Positions 1 through 9,068 are shown, counted from the stretch's first letter. The stretch: DNA of 64,000 nt from Scytonema hofmannii PCC 7110 (GCF_000346485.2 NZ_KQ976354.1:7488283-7552282); one strand, 5' to 3'. Numbers and translations are program-made. Notes: generated from the sequence alone by a model not told the origin.

Positions 1-305
1 CTAGTTTTAGCGCGTCGCGGGATGAATATTTACTATGAGAAACTGCCAGCGAGATACGCCTTTCAGAGTTCGATTCAAACCGAACCTCGTCAGCACGTCT
101 TTGCACACTGGCAGCGTTTCCATAAGCATTACTTGAAGCTAGGTTCTCGTAATGCTTGGTTCGGTTTACCTACTCTCACAGGGTCTGCGGGTGACGGCTT
201 GGTGAACACCGGTTTTCTTGGGTTTCCAAAGCTTCAGCACAAGCATGGGAGTCCAACTCCTCATCCGTCTGTGAAGGTGTGAATCCTTCAAGGTAGGAGG
301 AATTG
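1..305 (+). other. Unrecognised sequence, possibly the right end of an IS200/IS605-type element
   Basis: No convincing gene is seen. One frame is open from 1 to 282, but its translation has no family I recognise and an odd composition. The stretch ends in a small hairpin region (about 279-305: AATCCTTCAAGGTAGGAGGA followed by ATTGAC) that resembles the hairpin right ends, and overlapping guide-RNA scaffolds, of IS200/IS605 elements in cyanobacteria. That reading is inference. Any TnpB gene would lie outside the window to the left. Confidence 0.25.
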
Positions 306-460
306 ACCGCTATTCCTCTGGTTTGTCCAACATTATCCACTTGTGGGTAACTTTGGGTAAACGTGATCGAGCGGCAAGGTATTACTATAACCCTGATGAT
401 GACCCCGATCTAACAGATGTGCAACGTCGTAGATTAAAAACTCCTAGTTTTTATCCCTGA
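275..460 (+). pseudogene. C-terminal fragment of an unknown protein
   Basis: An open frame of 61 codons ends at TGA 458-460 and has no start codon of its own. Its translation includes GGIDRYSSGLSNIIHLW and ends in a tyrosine- and arginine-rich tail with YYYNPDDDPDLTDVQRRRL. Composition looks protein-like, so I take it as the tail of a gene whose front was replaced by the sequence at 1-300. I do not recognise the family. The frame is stopped by TGA at 272-274 just upstream. Confidence 0.35.
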
Positions 461-505
461 GTCCTTTTTGGGAACAATAAACCCAGAGATGATGAGGATG
501 GGCAA

Positions 506-1627
506 TTGGTGGGACAAGAACGTGCGTATTGGGTAGCGTGGTCGCAAATTTCTGGAGTTGGTCCTATCCTGTTAGGACGGTTACAACAACATTTTGGCTC
601 ACTAGCAAGAGCTTGGGAAGCAACCGAAGCTCAGTTGAAAAAGGTAGAAGGTTTTGGTTTTCAAACATTATCTAAGGTTATACAACAGCGATCGCGATTG
701 CACCCAGAAACATTTCTCGAACAACATCAACAGCAAAACCCTCATTTTTGGACACCAGCCGATCCAGAATATCCTCGGTTGCTGCTAGAAATTCCTAGTC
801 CGCCCCCTGTTTTGTACTATCGCGGCGAAGTTGATTTGCTGGAAAATATTGGACAGAAACCAACAGTTGGTATTGTTGGAACACGCCAACCCTCAGAGTA
901 TGGTTTGCGTTGGACTCGTCAAATTAGTATAGCTTTAGCTAAAAACGGTTTCACAGTTGTTTCTGGTTTAGCAGACGGAATTGATACTGAAAGCCATAGC
1001 GCTACTCTTAAAGCCGGAGGACGTACACTAGCAGTCCTCGGTACAGGCGTAGATGTTGTTTATCCATCTAAAAATAAAGAACTTTACAAACAGATTTTGC
1101 CTAATGGGTTAGTTTTGAGTGAATATCCCTCAAAAACTCCACCCGATCGCACCCACTTTCCTCGTCGCAATCGGATCATAGCTGGTTTGAGTCGCGCTGT
1201 GTTTGTTATGGAAGCACCAATCAGATCGGGTGCTTTGATTACTGCTAGTTATGCCAATGAATTTGGACGAGATATTTACGCATTACCAGGAAGGTTAGAT
1301 GACTACCCTTCCCAAGGCTGTTTAAAACTTATTAGCCAAGGCGCTGTTCCCATTCTTAAAGAATTAGACGAATTACTAAAAATGCTGGGAGCAATACCGG
1401 AACTTGATTCTGTTGAAGCAACCTCGCCACCTCAGCAGTTAAGTCTACCAGATTTGTCCCCAGAACTTCAACAGGTTATGAATGTGCTTTCTTCAGAGGC
1501 ATTACCCTTTGATTTTATTGTTCAACAAACTGGTATGGCTGCTGGTTTAGTATCCAGCGCTTTACTGCAGTTAGAACTGATGGGTTTAGTTTCACAGCTT
1601 CCTGGGATGCGGTATCAATACCGTTAG
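506..1627 (+). CDS. dprA: DNA-processing protein DprA
   Basis: DprA (Smf) binds incoming single-stranded DNA in the cytoplasm and loads RecA during natural transformation. The 373-residue product has an N-terminal helix-hairpin-helix/SAM-like part (residues 1-80). The Rossmann-like DprA domain follows, with VGIVGTRQPSEYG near residue 120, SGLADGIDTESH near 155, the PRRNRIIAGLS motif near 225 and RSGALITASYANEFGRD near 245. A short winged-helix DprA C-terminal domain covers about 315-373. Length is normal. The start is TTG at 506, because no in-frame ATG lies between it and the region upstream; GAGGATG just before it may serve as the ribosome site. It stands alone. Family assignment is secure. 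Confidence 0.95.
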   Translation: MVGQERAYWVAWSQISGVGPILLGRLQQHFGSLARAWEATEAQLKKVEGFGFQTLSKVIQQRSRLHPETFLEQHQQQNPHFWTPADPEYPRLLLEIPSPPPVLYYRGEVDLLENIGQKPTVGIVGTRQPSEYGLRWTRQISIALAKNGFTVVSGLADGIDTESHSATLKAGGRTLAVLGTGVDVVYPSKNKELYKQILPNGLVLSEYPSKTPPDRTHFPRRNRIIAGLSRAVFVMEAPIRSGALITASYANEFGRDIYALPGRLDDYPSQGCLKLISQGAVPILKELDELLKMLGAIPELDSVEATSPPQQLSLPDLSPELQQVMNVLSSEALPFDFIVQQTGMAAGLVSSALLQLELMGLVSQLPGMRYQYR

Positions 1628-1845
1628 TTGCAAAATAATCATACTCATTATCTAGTAATTTATCCGTAAGCTTCTCCTTATAATGAGTCTTTTTTAAAAC
1701 TTAAGAAAATAATATAAATGTATTTACTTTTGTATCATTTATGTATAAAAATATTCTTGTTGAGGAGTACGGAAGAGATAGAATCACCACTTTCTCGTGT
1801 TTCTATTACTAGATTCGTCAAAATTACAATGTAAAAAGGTGTAAT

Positions 1846-2736
1846 ATGAAACTGAAAAAAGTCAGTAAATTTATTGTGGTTTTTACTGTAATAACCACTT
1901 GCCTAGGTTTCAGTGTCAACAAAAGTTCGGCTAACACTGCCGTAAAAACTGTTGCACAGACTATTGATAACTTTTTGGAACCAAAAATTGATATCGCTAT
2001 TCCTGTACTGTTCACTGATATACCCGCCGTGAAATTTATTGGTTTAACCGCCAACAATACTTTAGTGAATATAAACCTGCGAGGAGTGAGTCAAGTCGTT
2101 CAAGTCACAGGAATTAACGGCAACTTACAAGCCATTGACTTTCGTCCAGCAAACCGTCTGCTCTACGGTGTTACAGACACTGACAATGTATATACTATTG
2201 ACCCCGTCAGCGGTGTAGCTACGTTTGTGAGCAAGCTATCTAGTAGCTTTAATGGAGGATTTCAATCAGGGTTTGACTTCAATCCCGTACCAGACCGCCT
2301 GCGAATAGTCGGTAGCAATGAGCAAAATTTCCGTACTAACGTAGATAACGGTCAAACTATTGTCGATGTAAACCTGGCTTATGGTGCAACAGATGCCAAT
2401 GCGGGAGTTGACCCCAACATTACCGCTGAAGCCTACACCAATTCCTTTGCTGGAACGACAACGACTCAACTTTTTGGCATTGACTACGACCTTGACGTAT
2501 TAGTGTTGCAAAACCCACCCAATAATGGCACTCTCCAAACAATAGGCTCTCTCGGCGTCAACTTTGCGCCCATAGGCGGGTTCGACATCTTCACAGACGC
2601 ACAAGGCAAAAATACTGCCTATGCAGTGTCTGATACAGTCCTTTACACCATCAATCTGTCCACCGGGGCTGCAACAAAAATCGCTAACGTACCTAGAGGT
2701 AACTTCATCGGTTTAGCTGTCACCTCCAACGACTGA
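1846..2736 (+). CDS. Secreted DUF4394 domain protein
   Basis: This 296-residue protein begins with a Sec-type signal peptide (MKLKKVSKFIVVFTVITTC, with likely cleavage after SSANTA). The rest matches the DUF4394 pattern: repeated beta-blade-like segments such as FIGLTANNTLVNINL, AIDFRPANRLLYGVTDTD, FDFNPVPDRLRIVGSNEQN and GGFDIFTD. DUF4394 proteins are predicted beta-propeller-like exported proteins of unknown role. The ATG at 1846 follows GGTGTAAT, a weak ribosome site. The long AT-rich region upstream (1628-1845) probably holds its promoter. No partner genes are adjacent, so no pathway can be inferred. The gene looks intact. Confidence 0.85.
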   Translation: MKLKKVSKFIVVFTVITTCLGFSVNKSSANTAVKTVAQTIDNFLEPKIDIAIPVLFTDIPAVKFIGLTANNTLVNINLRGVSQVVQVTGINGNLQAIDFRPANRLLYGVTDTDNVYTIDPVSGVATFVSKLSSSFNGGFQSGFDFNPVPDRLRIVGSNEQNFRTNVDNGQTIVDVNLAYGATDANAGVDPNITAEAYTNSFAGTTTTQLFGIDYDLDVLVLQNPPNNGTLQTIGSLGVNFAPIGGFDIFTDAQGKNTAYAVSDTVLYTINLSTGAATKIANVPRGNFIGLAVTSND

Positions 2737-2812
2737 AGTTTTAGCGCGGTGTAGTCGAGTGCTCTTTGCCTTTTAGGGACTTCTACGCCAGTCCAATAGT
2801 CAAAAAGTAGGC

Positions 2813-2882
2813 AAAAAACCCGGTTTCTCTTTGTGGTCAAGCTTGATATCTCGTATGCTCAACTTGAAGAAACCAGGTTTTT
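2813..2882. repeat. Imperfect inverted repeat (AAACCCGGTTTCT type)
   Basis: AAAAAACCCGGTTTCT at 2813-2828 pairs with AGAAACCAGGTTTTT at 2868-2882, leaving a loop of about 40 bases. Dispersed copies of this AACCCGGTTTCT-type palindrome are common between cyanobacterial genes. It could also act as a terminator for the DUF4394 gene ending at 2736, since T residues follow the right arm. Confidence 0.5.
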
Positions 2883-2965
2883 GGGATTACTAGACCGATG
2901 CTCTAGAAAATAAATTGTCCCAAAAAAACAAGAGACAGCATTTTTTCAATAATAATCATTAAAGG

Positions 2966-3010
2966 AGTGGGGAGAAAGCAGTTGCCGTCGGTAACCGCTT
3001 TCTCCCCACT
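2966..3010. repeat. Perfect 14-bp hairpin
   Basis: AGTGGGGAGAAAGC (2966-2979) is exactly complementary to GCTTTCTCCCCACT (2997-3010). Inside the loop, GTTGCC and GGTAAC can extend the stem with one G-T pair, leaving a tiny GTC loop. No T-run follows, so a simple terminator is unlikely. It lies just upstream of a truncated methylase gene and may mark the end of a lost mobile element. Confidence 0.6.
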
Positions 3011-3056
3011 CAAGTATGTATGAAAAATCTACACACCTCAGTTTGTTGAGTGGTAA

Positions 3057-3773
3057 CATACTGAGCCATCAACGCGCACCTTTACCGCGCTGACTGCAAA
3101 AGAGCGTCTAATCTTAAAGGATTTTTTTATAGAATGGGCAAAGTTAGTAGTTCGTGTACTTCGACCGGGCGGTCATGTTTTGATCGCAAGTAATGCTTTT
3201 CTTTCCCAGCTAGTTTTCTCTGCTTTAGTTGAAGGGGGATTGGAGTTTCGTGGGGAATTAATTCGCCTTGTGAGAACACTTCGTGGCGGAGATCGACCCA
3301 AAAATGCTGAAGATGAATTTCCATATGTCTCCTCTATGCTGCGAGGCTGTTATGAACCTTGGGGCGTTTTACGAAAACCCATACCGTTAGGAATGAAGTT
3401 AAGTGACTGTCTCCGACAATTCCAAACTGGTGGGTTAAGACGAAACCTAGACGGTACACCATTGGGTGATGTAATTCCTAGCGAACGGACTTCTCAACAA
3501 GAAAGAGCTATTGCTAATCATCCAAGTCTTAAACCACAGTCTTTTCTTCGGCAGATTGTTTATGCAGCGTTACCTTTGGGTGAGGGCGTAGTTGTAGATC
3601 CTTTTACGGGTTCTGGTTCAACAGTAGCAGCAGGGGAAGCTATTGGCATCTGCTGCATTGGAGTTGAGCGGAATTTAGAGTATTACGAGATGAGTCGGAC
3701 TGCTATTCCTAAATTAATAACTCTAGAAACTCCAAAACAGCAAATGAACGATTTGCAGCTAACGTTATGGTAA
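3057..3773 (+). pseudogene. N-terminally truncated DNA methyltransferase (site-specific, N4/N6 type)
   Basis: The open frame carries the C-terminal part of an amino-methylating DNA methylase. It has FFIEWAKLVVRVLRPGGHVLIASNAF near the front, a KPQSFLRQIVYAAL helix, and the AdoMet-binding motif DPFTGSGSTVAAGEA near the end. The catalytic (D/N/S)PP(Y/W) motif that should come first is absent, and the frame is closed by TAA at 3054-3056. The 5' third of the gene has therefore been lost. A TTG at 3180 would allow a 197-residue product, but without the catalytic motif it should be inactive. No restriction enzyme gene is next to it. The family is clear; the broken state is read directly from the sequence. 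Confidence 0.75.
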
Positions 3774-3875
3774 CTGGGAATTTTGATAAATCCAGTTAGA
3801 CATCATTTTTTGATAACCAGATTTGGTAACAGTAGCAGTGATTGTGCGACGGTGTACTTTTTCTATAGCAATGGT

Positions 3876-4244
3876 TTAAGACTCTCCGTAAACCAGGCCG
3901 TTGGCTTCACTGTAACGTTTCATAAAGCGCATAAACCTTTGCCATTGATCTTCTTGCTCTATTTCAAATTTACACTCTACTCTCTGCAATTCATCTCCTT
4001 CTGCGCCTCCAAAAATAAATTGAGTCGAAGAAGGTGTGACACGAATTTCTCCTTCTTCATCAGTTAATAGCATCGAATTCAAAGATTGTTTTGTGAAGCT
4101 ATTAAATCCATTCAAAGCTTTCACTTGCTTAAAAAGCATCACAACTATGCGGTTACCAGAACGAAGGTTACGACGCAGACTGACATTGTTCAGTTCTTCA
4201 AAAATGCCAGCAAAAAATTGAATGGACGGTGTTTTAGAAGTCAT
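3876..4244 (-). CDS. psb28: Photosystem II assembly factor Psb28 family (Psb28-2-like)
   Basis: Psb28 proteins bind photosystem II assembly intermediates on the thylakoid's cytoplasmic face and help early assembly and repair. The 122-residue product has the family's hallmarks: IQFFAGIFEE near the N-terminus, LTDEEGEI near residue 60 and QWQRFMRFMKRYSEANGL near the C-terminus. It diverges from canonical Psb28, so I think it is the Psb28-2 paralogue that cyanobacteria often keep in addition; this sub-assignment is tentative. It ends in the same intergenic space as the methylase remnant, with convergent orientation. Its start is 13 bases downstream of the end of the serine hydrolase gene on the same strand, so the two could be co-transcribed. 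Confidence 0.85.
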   Translation of the reverse strand: MTSKTPSIQFFAGIFEELNNVSLRRNLRSGNRIVVMLFKQVKALNGFNSFTKQSLNSMLLTDEEGEIRVTPSSTQFIFGGAEGDELQRVECKFEIEQEDQWQRFMRFMKRYSEANGLVYGES

Positions 4245-4257
4245 GGAATTGGAAAGT

Positions 4258-5871
4258 TTATCTTTGGTATGGATTATAGTAATATTGCGGTGCTACTTGT
4301 GGAGCGATCGCAGGTGCTTGATACCCAGTTGGCGGTAACGTGTTGCTCATGCCATTAGGTAAGGGTGGATTCATCACTGGAGGTTGGTATCCAGTTAGAG
4401 GTAAAGTGTTGCTGATGCCATTGGGTAACGGTTGATTTATGGCTGGCGGCGGACTTATGGCTGGTAATGGACTTACGACTGGTGGCTGCTGATAGCCAGT
4501 GTTTGGTATGCTGCTTCCCGTATTGTTAGGAACGGGAAAAGTTTGGCTGAGCTGTTCGTAAGCAACGCGAGAAATGGAGGTAATGAGTTTTTCAGCACCA
4601 GGATCGTTTCTTGGGCGTTGTACCATTACAGAAACGACATAACGCTTGCCAGTAGGCACATCCACTAGACCTGCATCTCCTAATATTGTCCCAATATTAC
4701 CAGTTTTATGGGCAATGGTTGCTCCCGGTCCTAAACCAGCTGGTAATAGGTGATTTCTCACAGTGCGGCGCATAATGTCCAGAATGCGATCTCGCGATCG
4801 CATACTCACCAAATTACCTTTACCAACCATTGCCATCAAAGTACTCAACTCTTTAGGACTGGTTGTGTTTGTACCTCCCAAATCTGGTAAGATGTTGCGA
4901 ATTGCAGTCGTTGTCAAACCCCAACTTTGAAAACGTTGATTTAGCGCATCAATACCACCCAATCGAGCAATCAGCATATTAGTTGCTGTGTTATCACTGA
5001 CTGTCATCATTTTCGTAGCAACTTCCAGCGCTGTAAACTGGGTTCCTACCGGTTTGTACTGCATATTCCCAGAACCGCCTGCTACCATTCCCGATTCTAG
5101 AGTTAGACTTTCATCAAGACGAATTTTCTGTGCATCTACATCTTGAAAAAAAGCAACCAGAATTGGAATCTTAATTGTGCTAGCAGCAGCAAAACTTGCA
5201 GCCCCATTCAAATCCACATAACCACCGTTATCCAAATCAATCAAGAAAACCCCCGGTGTAAGATTTGGATTTGATGCTGCCAAACTTTGTACAGCCGATT
5301 TTAAGGGAATAAGTTCTTGAGATAGAGACAAACTCGTTGCTGTCGGTGTGGGAGTTGGAGTTAGAGTTGGTTGGGACTGCGCTTTTTGTGCAACAGTCGT
5401 ATCGGATGATACGCTTCCCGGCGTAGCGAGACGAGTGGCTGGATCTAACACAGATAAAACAGTACCGACGATCGCACCTATCCCAACTCCAACAATTAAC
5501 AACCGCAGGGCATACAAAATTGTTCTTGCCATCGGCTTTAACCGTGTTTTTCGAGATGAATAAGATTGTTTCATCACTGGATGCTTTTGCAAATGAGCAG
5601 TTTTTAACTGTACAGTGTTGGGGTTATAAGGAGGAATCCTCCCTTTGAAAGTAGCAGAGTGATTAATGGGTGGAGTTACTCCTCTTGGTTGCCTTCTAGG
5701 TACAGTGGCAGGCTTTAATGGTGGAATAACTTTTACACGTGTAGATGTTGGTTTCTTTTGGGGAGGACGTTGCTGATTATGTACCTCCATCTTGTTCTGT
5801 GGCAGCTTTTGGACTTTGCGTAAATCGGGACGACGCTGTGAGATAACTTTTATACGAGTTCTTGTATTCAT
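4258..5871 (-). CDS. Membrane-anchored serine hydrolase (class A beta-lactamase fold)
   Basis: The 537-residue protein has four parts. Residues 1-117 are a basic, proline-rich cytoplasmic stretch. One membrane segment spans about 118-142. A threonine/proline linker follows. The beta-lactamase-like domain covers about 185-440, and a C-terminal tail has repeated proline-rich units (PLPNGISNTLPLTGYQ and close variants). The active-site motifs are all present: S231-T-I-K234, S292-D-N and K389-T-G. The family includes penicillin-binding-like and beta-lactamase enzymes, so it probably acts on cell-wall peptides or beta-lactams in the periplasm. The substrate is not deducible. It is about twice the length of a free beta-lactamase because of the added tails. 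It lies directly upstream of psb28. Confidence 0.8.
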   Translation of the reverse strand: MNTRTRIKVISQRRPDLRKVQKLPQNKMEVHNQQRPPQKKPTSTRVKVIPPLKPATVPRRQPRGVTPPINHSATFKGRIPPYNPNTVQLKTAHLQKHPVMKQSYSSRKTRLKPMARTILYALRLLIVGVGIGAIVGTVLSVLDPATRLATPGSVSSDTTVAQKAQSQPTLTPTPTPTATSLSLSQELIPLKSAVQSLAASNPNLTPGVFLIDLDNGGYVDLNGAASFAAASTIKIPILVAFFQDVDAQKIRLDESLTLESGMVAGGSGNMQYKPVGTQFTALEVATKMMTVSDNTATNMLIARLGGIDALNQRFQSWGLTTTAIRNILPDLGGTNTTSPKELSTLMAMVGKGNLVSMRSRDRILDIMRRTVRNHLLPAGLGPGATIAHKTGNIGTILGDAGLVDVPTGKRYVVSVMVQRPRNDPGAEKLITSISRVAYEQLSQTFPVPNNTGSSIPNTGYQQPPVVSPLPAISPPPAINQPLPNGISNTLPLTGYQPPVMNPPLPNGMSNTLPPTGYQAPAIAPQVAPQYYYNPYQR

Positions 5872-6012
5872 AATATATAATGATGATAAATTTTTATATT
5901 ATAATTAGCTTTTATAAAAGGCAAACATTAAGGCATACGCGCAATTACATACTAATCCCAATTACGACGGAAAAAGATTTTTTTTAGGTGTAAGTCTCCC
6001 AAACACAATGAA

Positions 6013-6783
6013 TTATGAATCTTTATGGTTATGAAGGTTCCCAATAGCCCATTCTACCTGCCTTAAAATACCTCGCAACATAGCAACTTCTTTAGTTTGT
6101 AGCTGAGCGCGATTGTATAATTGACGGAACTTTTCCATGCGACTTGCTGATGTATGGGCATAAAGATAACCAATCTTAAGGAGGAGGGATTCTAGTTCTT
6201 GGTAGTATGTTTCCACAACATCTAAAGAAGCAGGGTCATTTTCTGAGCCGTTTTTTGACGTGATGAGTTCTTCCTTCACCGTATCCTCTTGATTGTCAGT
6301 GTCAAAAAGTGCAAGTTCGTAACAGCAGAGAGAAACAGCCGTGGCTAAATTGAGTGATGGATAGGTAGAATTGGTGGGAATGCGAACAAATCGTTGAGCA
6401 TAATTAAGTTCTTCATTGCTTAAACCCCGATCTTCTCTACCAAAGATCAGCGCCGCCGATCGGTTTGGTTCTTCAAGCAACCACGGTAATGCTAAGTGGG
6501 GATTCTCCAGGGGTGTTCCCCAGTCACGAACACGAGCAGTTGTTGCGATCGCTCGCGTACATCCTTGTAAAGCTTCTGGTAGAGTTGCCAGCGATCGAGA
6601 CGATTGTAGAATATCCTTAGCATGAACCGCCATTTGCAGTGCTTCTGGTGAAAGCGGATCGCATTGAGGATTGACTAACACTAGATGATTAAACCCAAAA
6701 TTTTTCATCACTCGCGCCACTGACCCCACATTTATTGGACCAGATGGTTCTACTAAAATGATTCTGACTTGGTCTAGTGTCAT
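6013..6783 (-). CDS. RNA 2'-O-methyltransferase of the SpoU/TrmJ family
   Basis: TrmJ-type enzymes use AdoMet to methylate the 2'-hydroxyl of position 32 in the tRNA anticodon loop. The 256-residue product opens with the typical VRIILVEPSGPINVGSVARVM, where the N of PxNVGSVAR is the catalytic-site motif. LIFGREDRGLSNEEL follows near residue 112, then VRIPTNSTYPSLNLATAVSLC near 132: the three SpoU motifs that form the knotted AdoMet pocket. The C-terminal 80 residues match the helical TrmJ extension. The TrmJ assignment is likely but the exact target is inferred from family. It stands alone between 140- and 670-base spacers. Confidence 0.85.
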   Translation of the reverse strand: MTLDQVRIILVEPSGPINVGSVARVMKNFGFNHLVLVNPQCDPLSPEALQMAVHAKDILQSSRSLATLPEALQGCTRAIATTARVRDWGTPLENPHLALPWLLEEPNRSAALIFGREDRGLSNEELNYAQRFVRIPTNSTYPSLNLATAVSLCCYELALFDTDNQEDTVKEELITSKNGSENDPASLDVVETYYQELESLLLKIGYLYAHTSASRMEKFRQLYNRAQLQTKEVAMLRGILRQVEWAIGNLHNHKDS

Positions 6784-6947
6784 TTCTTATTTTTTCTGGT
6801 GTCAATTTGGATTTTATCTCAATTACAAAGAAAAAACACGATCGGCGAGGCAAAGCTCTCATGGCATACATAGGCTACCGTGAAAAGCTCTACGATTGAA
6901 CCTGTCAAGACATAAAAAGCTGGGTTACGCTTTTGACATTTATAATG

Positions 6948-7041
6948 CAATACGGTTCAGTTAAGGGTCGCCAGGGAAGCACTAAACCCGGTATCTTCAA
7001 GATACCGGGTTTCTAAATAACTGCTTAACTGAACCGTATTG
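6948..7041. mobile_element. 94-bp MITE with 18-bp inverted ends and a 10-bp target duplication
   Basis: The ends CAATACGGTTCAGTTAAG (6948-6965) and CTTAACTGAACCGTATTG (7024-7041) are perfectly complementary. The direct repeat ATTTATAATG lies immediately outside both ends (6938-6947 and 7042-7051), as expected for a target site copied on insertion. Inside is a second hairpin, AACCCGGTATCTT / AAGATACCGGGTT. There is no coding capacity, so a transposase elsewhere must have moved it. The perfect duplication suggests a fairly recent insertion. Confidence 0.85.
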
Positions 7042-7051
7042 ATTTATAATG

Positions 7052-7452
7052 AACTTATCAACACCACTATACCGCTCATTAAGATGAAGTTATCCGGGCA
7101 ATAGTAGACAAAGCCAATTGATTAAAAAGATTTTTAAAAGAAAATACTATATGCCAAACTGCAAATGTTTAATTTGCACGTTGCTTGAAAATCAAACTCT
7201 TGTGGGGTAAATATTTAATCTACACTTGGTCAACCCAACTTTATCTACAAAATCATCTAAAAGCGGGCTGTGACTTGCTGTGGTGAGACGTATCGTGGAG
7301 GAACGTAGTGGCAAGCTGTTAATGAAATCGAACTCTGTCGATAGCGTACTATTAATTATCTGTGGCTGCAGCCTTGTTGCGATAAGCCGGAGGCATAACG
7401 GCTAAAACCGTATCGCGCTCAATGCGGACGTTGTGTCAATGAGAATCAACTA
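7052..7452. other. Intergenic, nothing recognised
   Basis: About 400 bases with short open frames only. A GCGATAAG/GTATCGCG-rich stretch near 7375-7425 looks like degraded repeat sequence. No RNA gene, terminator or coding remnant could be supported. Confidence 0.4.
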
Positions 7453-7740
7453 TTAGCAGTAAGCAGTTACGTCTTCACCGCATACGTCTGCAAGATAACA
7501 CAGAGCGCGGAAACGCAAATAAACAACTTCCTCATAGACAGGATTTAGCTTGCACATTGGAGGAATATGAAACAGCTTGCGACCAAACAATGTAATATCA
7601 CGCTCAAAGGGACACTGAGCAGGAATAAGCCTGCACAAGAAATGAGCTAGTTTGGCATTATCAATGGCTATTGAATCTAACCATTGACGGACTGGAGAAA
7701 GAAGATCTTGTTTTGGTTGGATTTGAGAAAAGCTAGTCAT
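7453..7740 (-). CDS. Mo-dependent nitrogenase C-terminal-domain protein
   Basis: The 95-residue product matches the small cyanobacterial family called 'Mo-dependent nitrogenase, C-terminal'. The pattern is PVRQWLDSIAIDNAKLAHFLCRLIPAQCPFERDI followed by a cysteine-containing segment ending CYLADVCGEDV. The name comes from domain similarity only; it is not a nitrogenase subunit, and its function is unknown. Such proteins are typical of nitrogen-fixing filamentous cyanobacteria, which fits the other signs in the window. It is monocistronic as far as can be seen. Confidence 0.75.
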   Translation of the reverse strand: MTSFSQIQPKQDLLSPVRQWLDSIAIDNAKLAHFLCRLIPAQCPFERDITLFGRKLFHIPPMCKLNPVYEEVVYLRFRALCYLADVCGEDVTAYC

Positions 7741-8350
7741 AATTACTCACCATTACATTCAGTATTTCAAGTTAGTGTTTTGTTGGTCGGGTTTTAACCC
7801 TTCTCTATTACTTATATAGGTCTGACCTTGTGTTCTTATGCAATTTTGTTCCACTCTTTATACTGGAACACTCTTTACTACAAACCTAGCTTGCAAGATT
7901 CCGGATCGTTCTCCAGATTTTTTTGTTGCACTAAAGTCCTACGTACCAGACGAGTACCAACAGCCTTGCTACTTCAAGAATCCAGAATTATTAGGTGTCG
8001 AACAAAAGTCTAAATTCCTCTAAAATCGCTCCTATAGGTTAATTACCAGGCAATCTGCTTACGGAAGCCCCTAAACTTTCCTAAATTTCTGTATTATTGC
8101 CAACAACTTAATATTAACTTTACAAAACAGTAGAAATTGGTAGATGTGATTGCGGAAAACCGTACTAAATTAGTAGGCTTTCGCGCATCTTTATGCCTGA
8201 TTTCATAGCAGTTATTTTTATAATGACCAGTCACCTGTACAGTACTTACACCATTCATCTGCGGAACAAAAGAAATTGATTCATGGTTCAAATCCCCTAC
8301 TTTTCAATACAGAGGATGAACTCACTGGTCACTGGTCACTGGTCACTGAT
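7741..8350. other. Intergenic, with a heptamer repeat at its right end
   Basis: There is no gene I can support. Two overlapping 61-codon frames lie at 7828-8023 but have no recognisable family or ribosome site. The right end holds about four CACTGGT heptamers (8322-8349), which stop two bases before the stop codon of the next gene on the minus strand. Confidence 0.4.
8322..8349. repeat. STRR heptamer array (TCACTGG)
   Basis: Four tandem TCACTGG units. The same heptamer, in either orientation, recurs at 14311, 36965, 39713, 45343 and 60277. Such short tandemly repeated repetitive sequences are a known feature of heterocystous cyanobacteria. Confidence 0.85.
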
Positions 8351-8710
8351 TTAGAGCGTGTCTAAAAGTTTAAGTTGGTTAGCAACACCATTTAAATACC
8401 TGCGATCGCTCAGAGCATCAGGTGAAACTCTACCTGCAGTAATACCAGCTTTAACCAAAGATTCAGCACTGGCTTTACCCAATTTCAACTCAGAAAGCAG
8501 CAGACTGTATCCTGGAATACCTTGCTGCCCAAGAGAGCCTCTATAAGCAAAGTGGACAAGTTGAAAGGGTGTAAAACTGCGGATTGAAGTTGCACTTACC
8601 ATTGTTTGTTGAGAGGGCGCAGTAGCAGCAGGTGTTTGAGCATGGGCGCTACTAGCAGCAGTGCAAAATAGTACGAAAGACAAGCTACCAACAAATAGGC
8701 GTTTCATCAT
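8351..8710 (-). CDS. Small secreted protein of unknown function
   Basis: The 119-residue product starts MMKRLFVGSLSFVLFCTAAS and has a clear signal peptide with cleavage likely after AHA. The mature part is about 95 residues, with SLVKAGITAGRVSPDALSDRRYL towards the end. I know such exported proteins from other filamentous cyanobacteria but no function is assigned. I chose ATG at 8710 because GGAGA lies five to six bases upstream; the longer frame would need a TTG inside that site. Its stop codon is two bases from a heptamer array. Confidence 0.65.
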   Translation of the reverse strand: MMKRLFVGSLSFVLFCTAASSAHAQTPAATAPSQQTMVSATSIRSFTPFQLVHFAYRGSLGQQGIPGYSLLLSELKLGKASAESLVKAGITAGRVSPDALSDRRYLNGVANQLKLLDTL

Positions 8711-9068
8711 ATTTTTCTCCAAGAAACTTTCGTTTCATTGCTTACAATTAATAGAATGCAACTGCTCACTGAGGCTCATCTGATGAAGTGATGGGAAAAA
8801 GCTGAAAAGTTAGTAAATTTTGTGAAATTTGACTGAAAGCAAGCTGAGAACGTTTCAGTATCTCATTAACCTTGCTGTACCGTGCTTACAACATTCAAGT
8901 AGCGTGGGCATTGCCACACAAAAACCTTACGTAGTGGGCTTGAGTCCTATCTGCTGGTCTGTTTCATTGATTCTGAAGGGCTGCTAGATCCCCGATTTCT
9001 TAAAAGTCGGGGATCTTAGCAAACATACCCATCAAAATTATTTATAAATATTAATAATGCCAAGGTAT
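8711..9068. other. Intergenic, with one palindrome
   Basis: No gene is seen. AGATCCCCGA (8986-8995) and TCGGGGATCT (9007-9016) form a hairpin; a near-identical palindrome lies inside the miniature element at 13395-13500. It could terminate the toxin-antitoxin transcript, which ends at 9069 on the minus strand. Confidence 0.5.

Noticed and set aside
7828-8023. Two overlapping 61-codon frames as small genes
   Set aside because: No ribosome site, no family, and two frames open together, so chance is likely.
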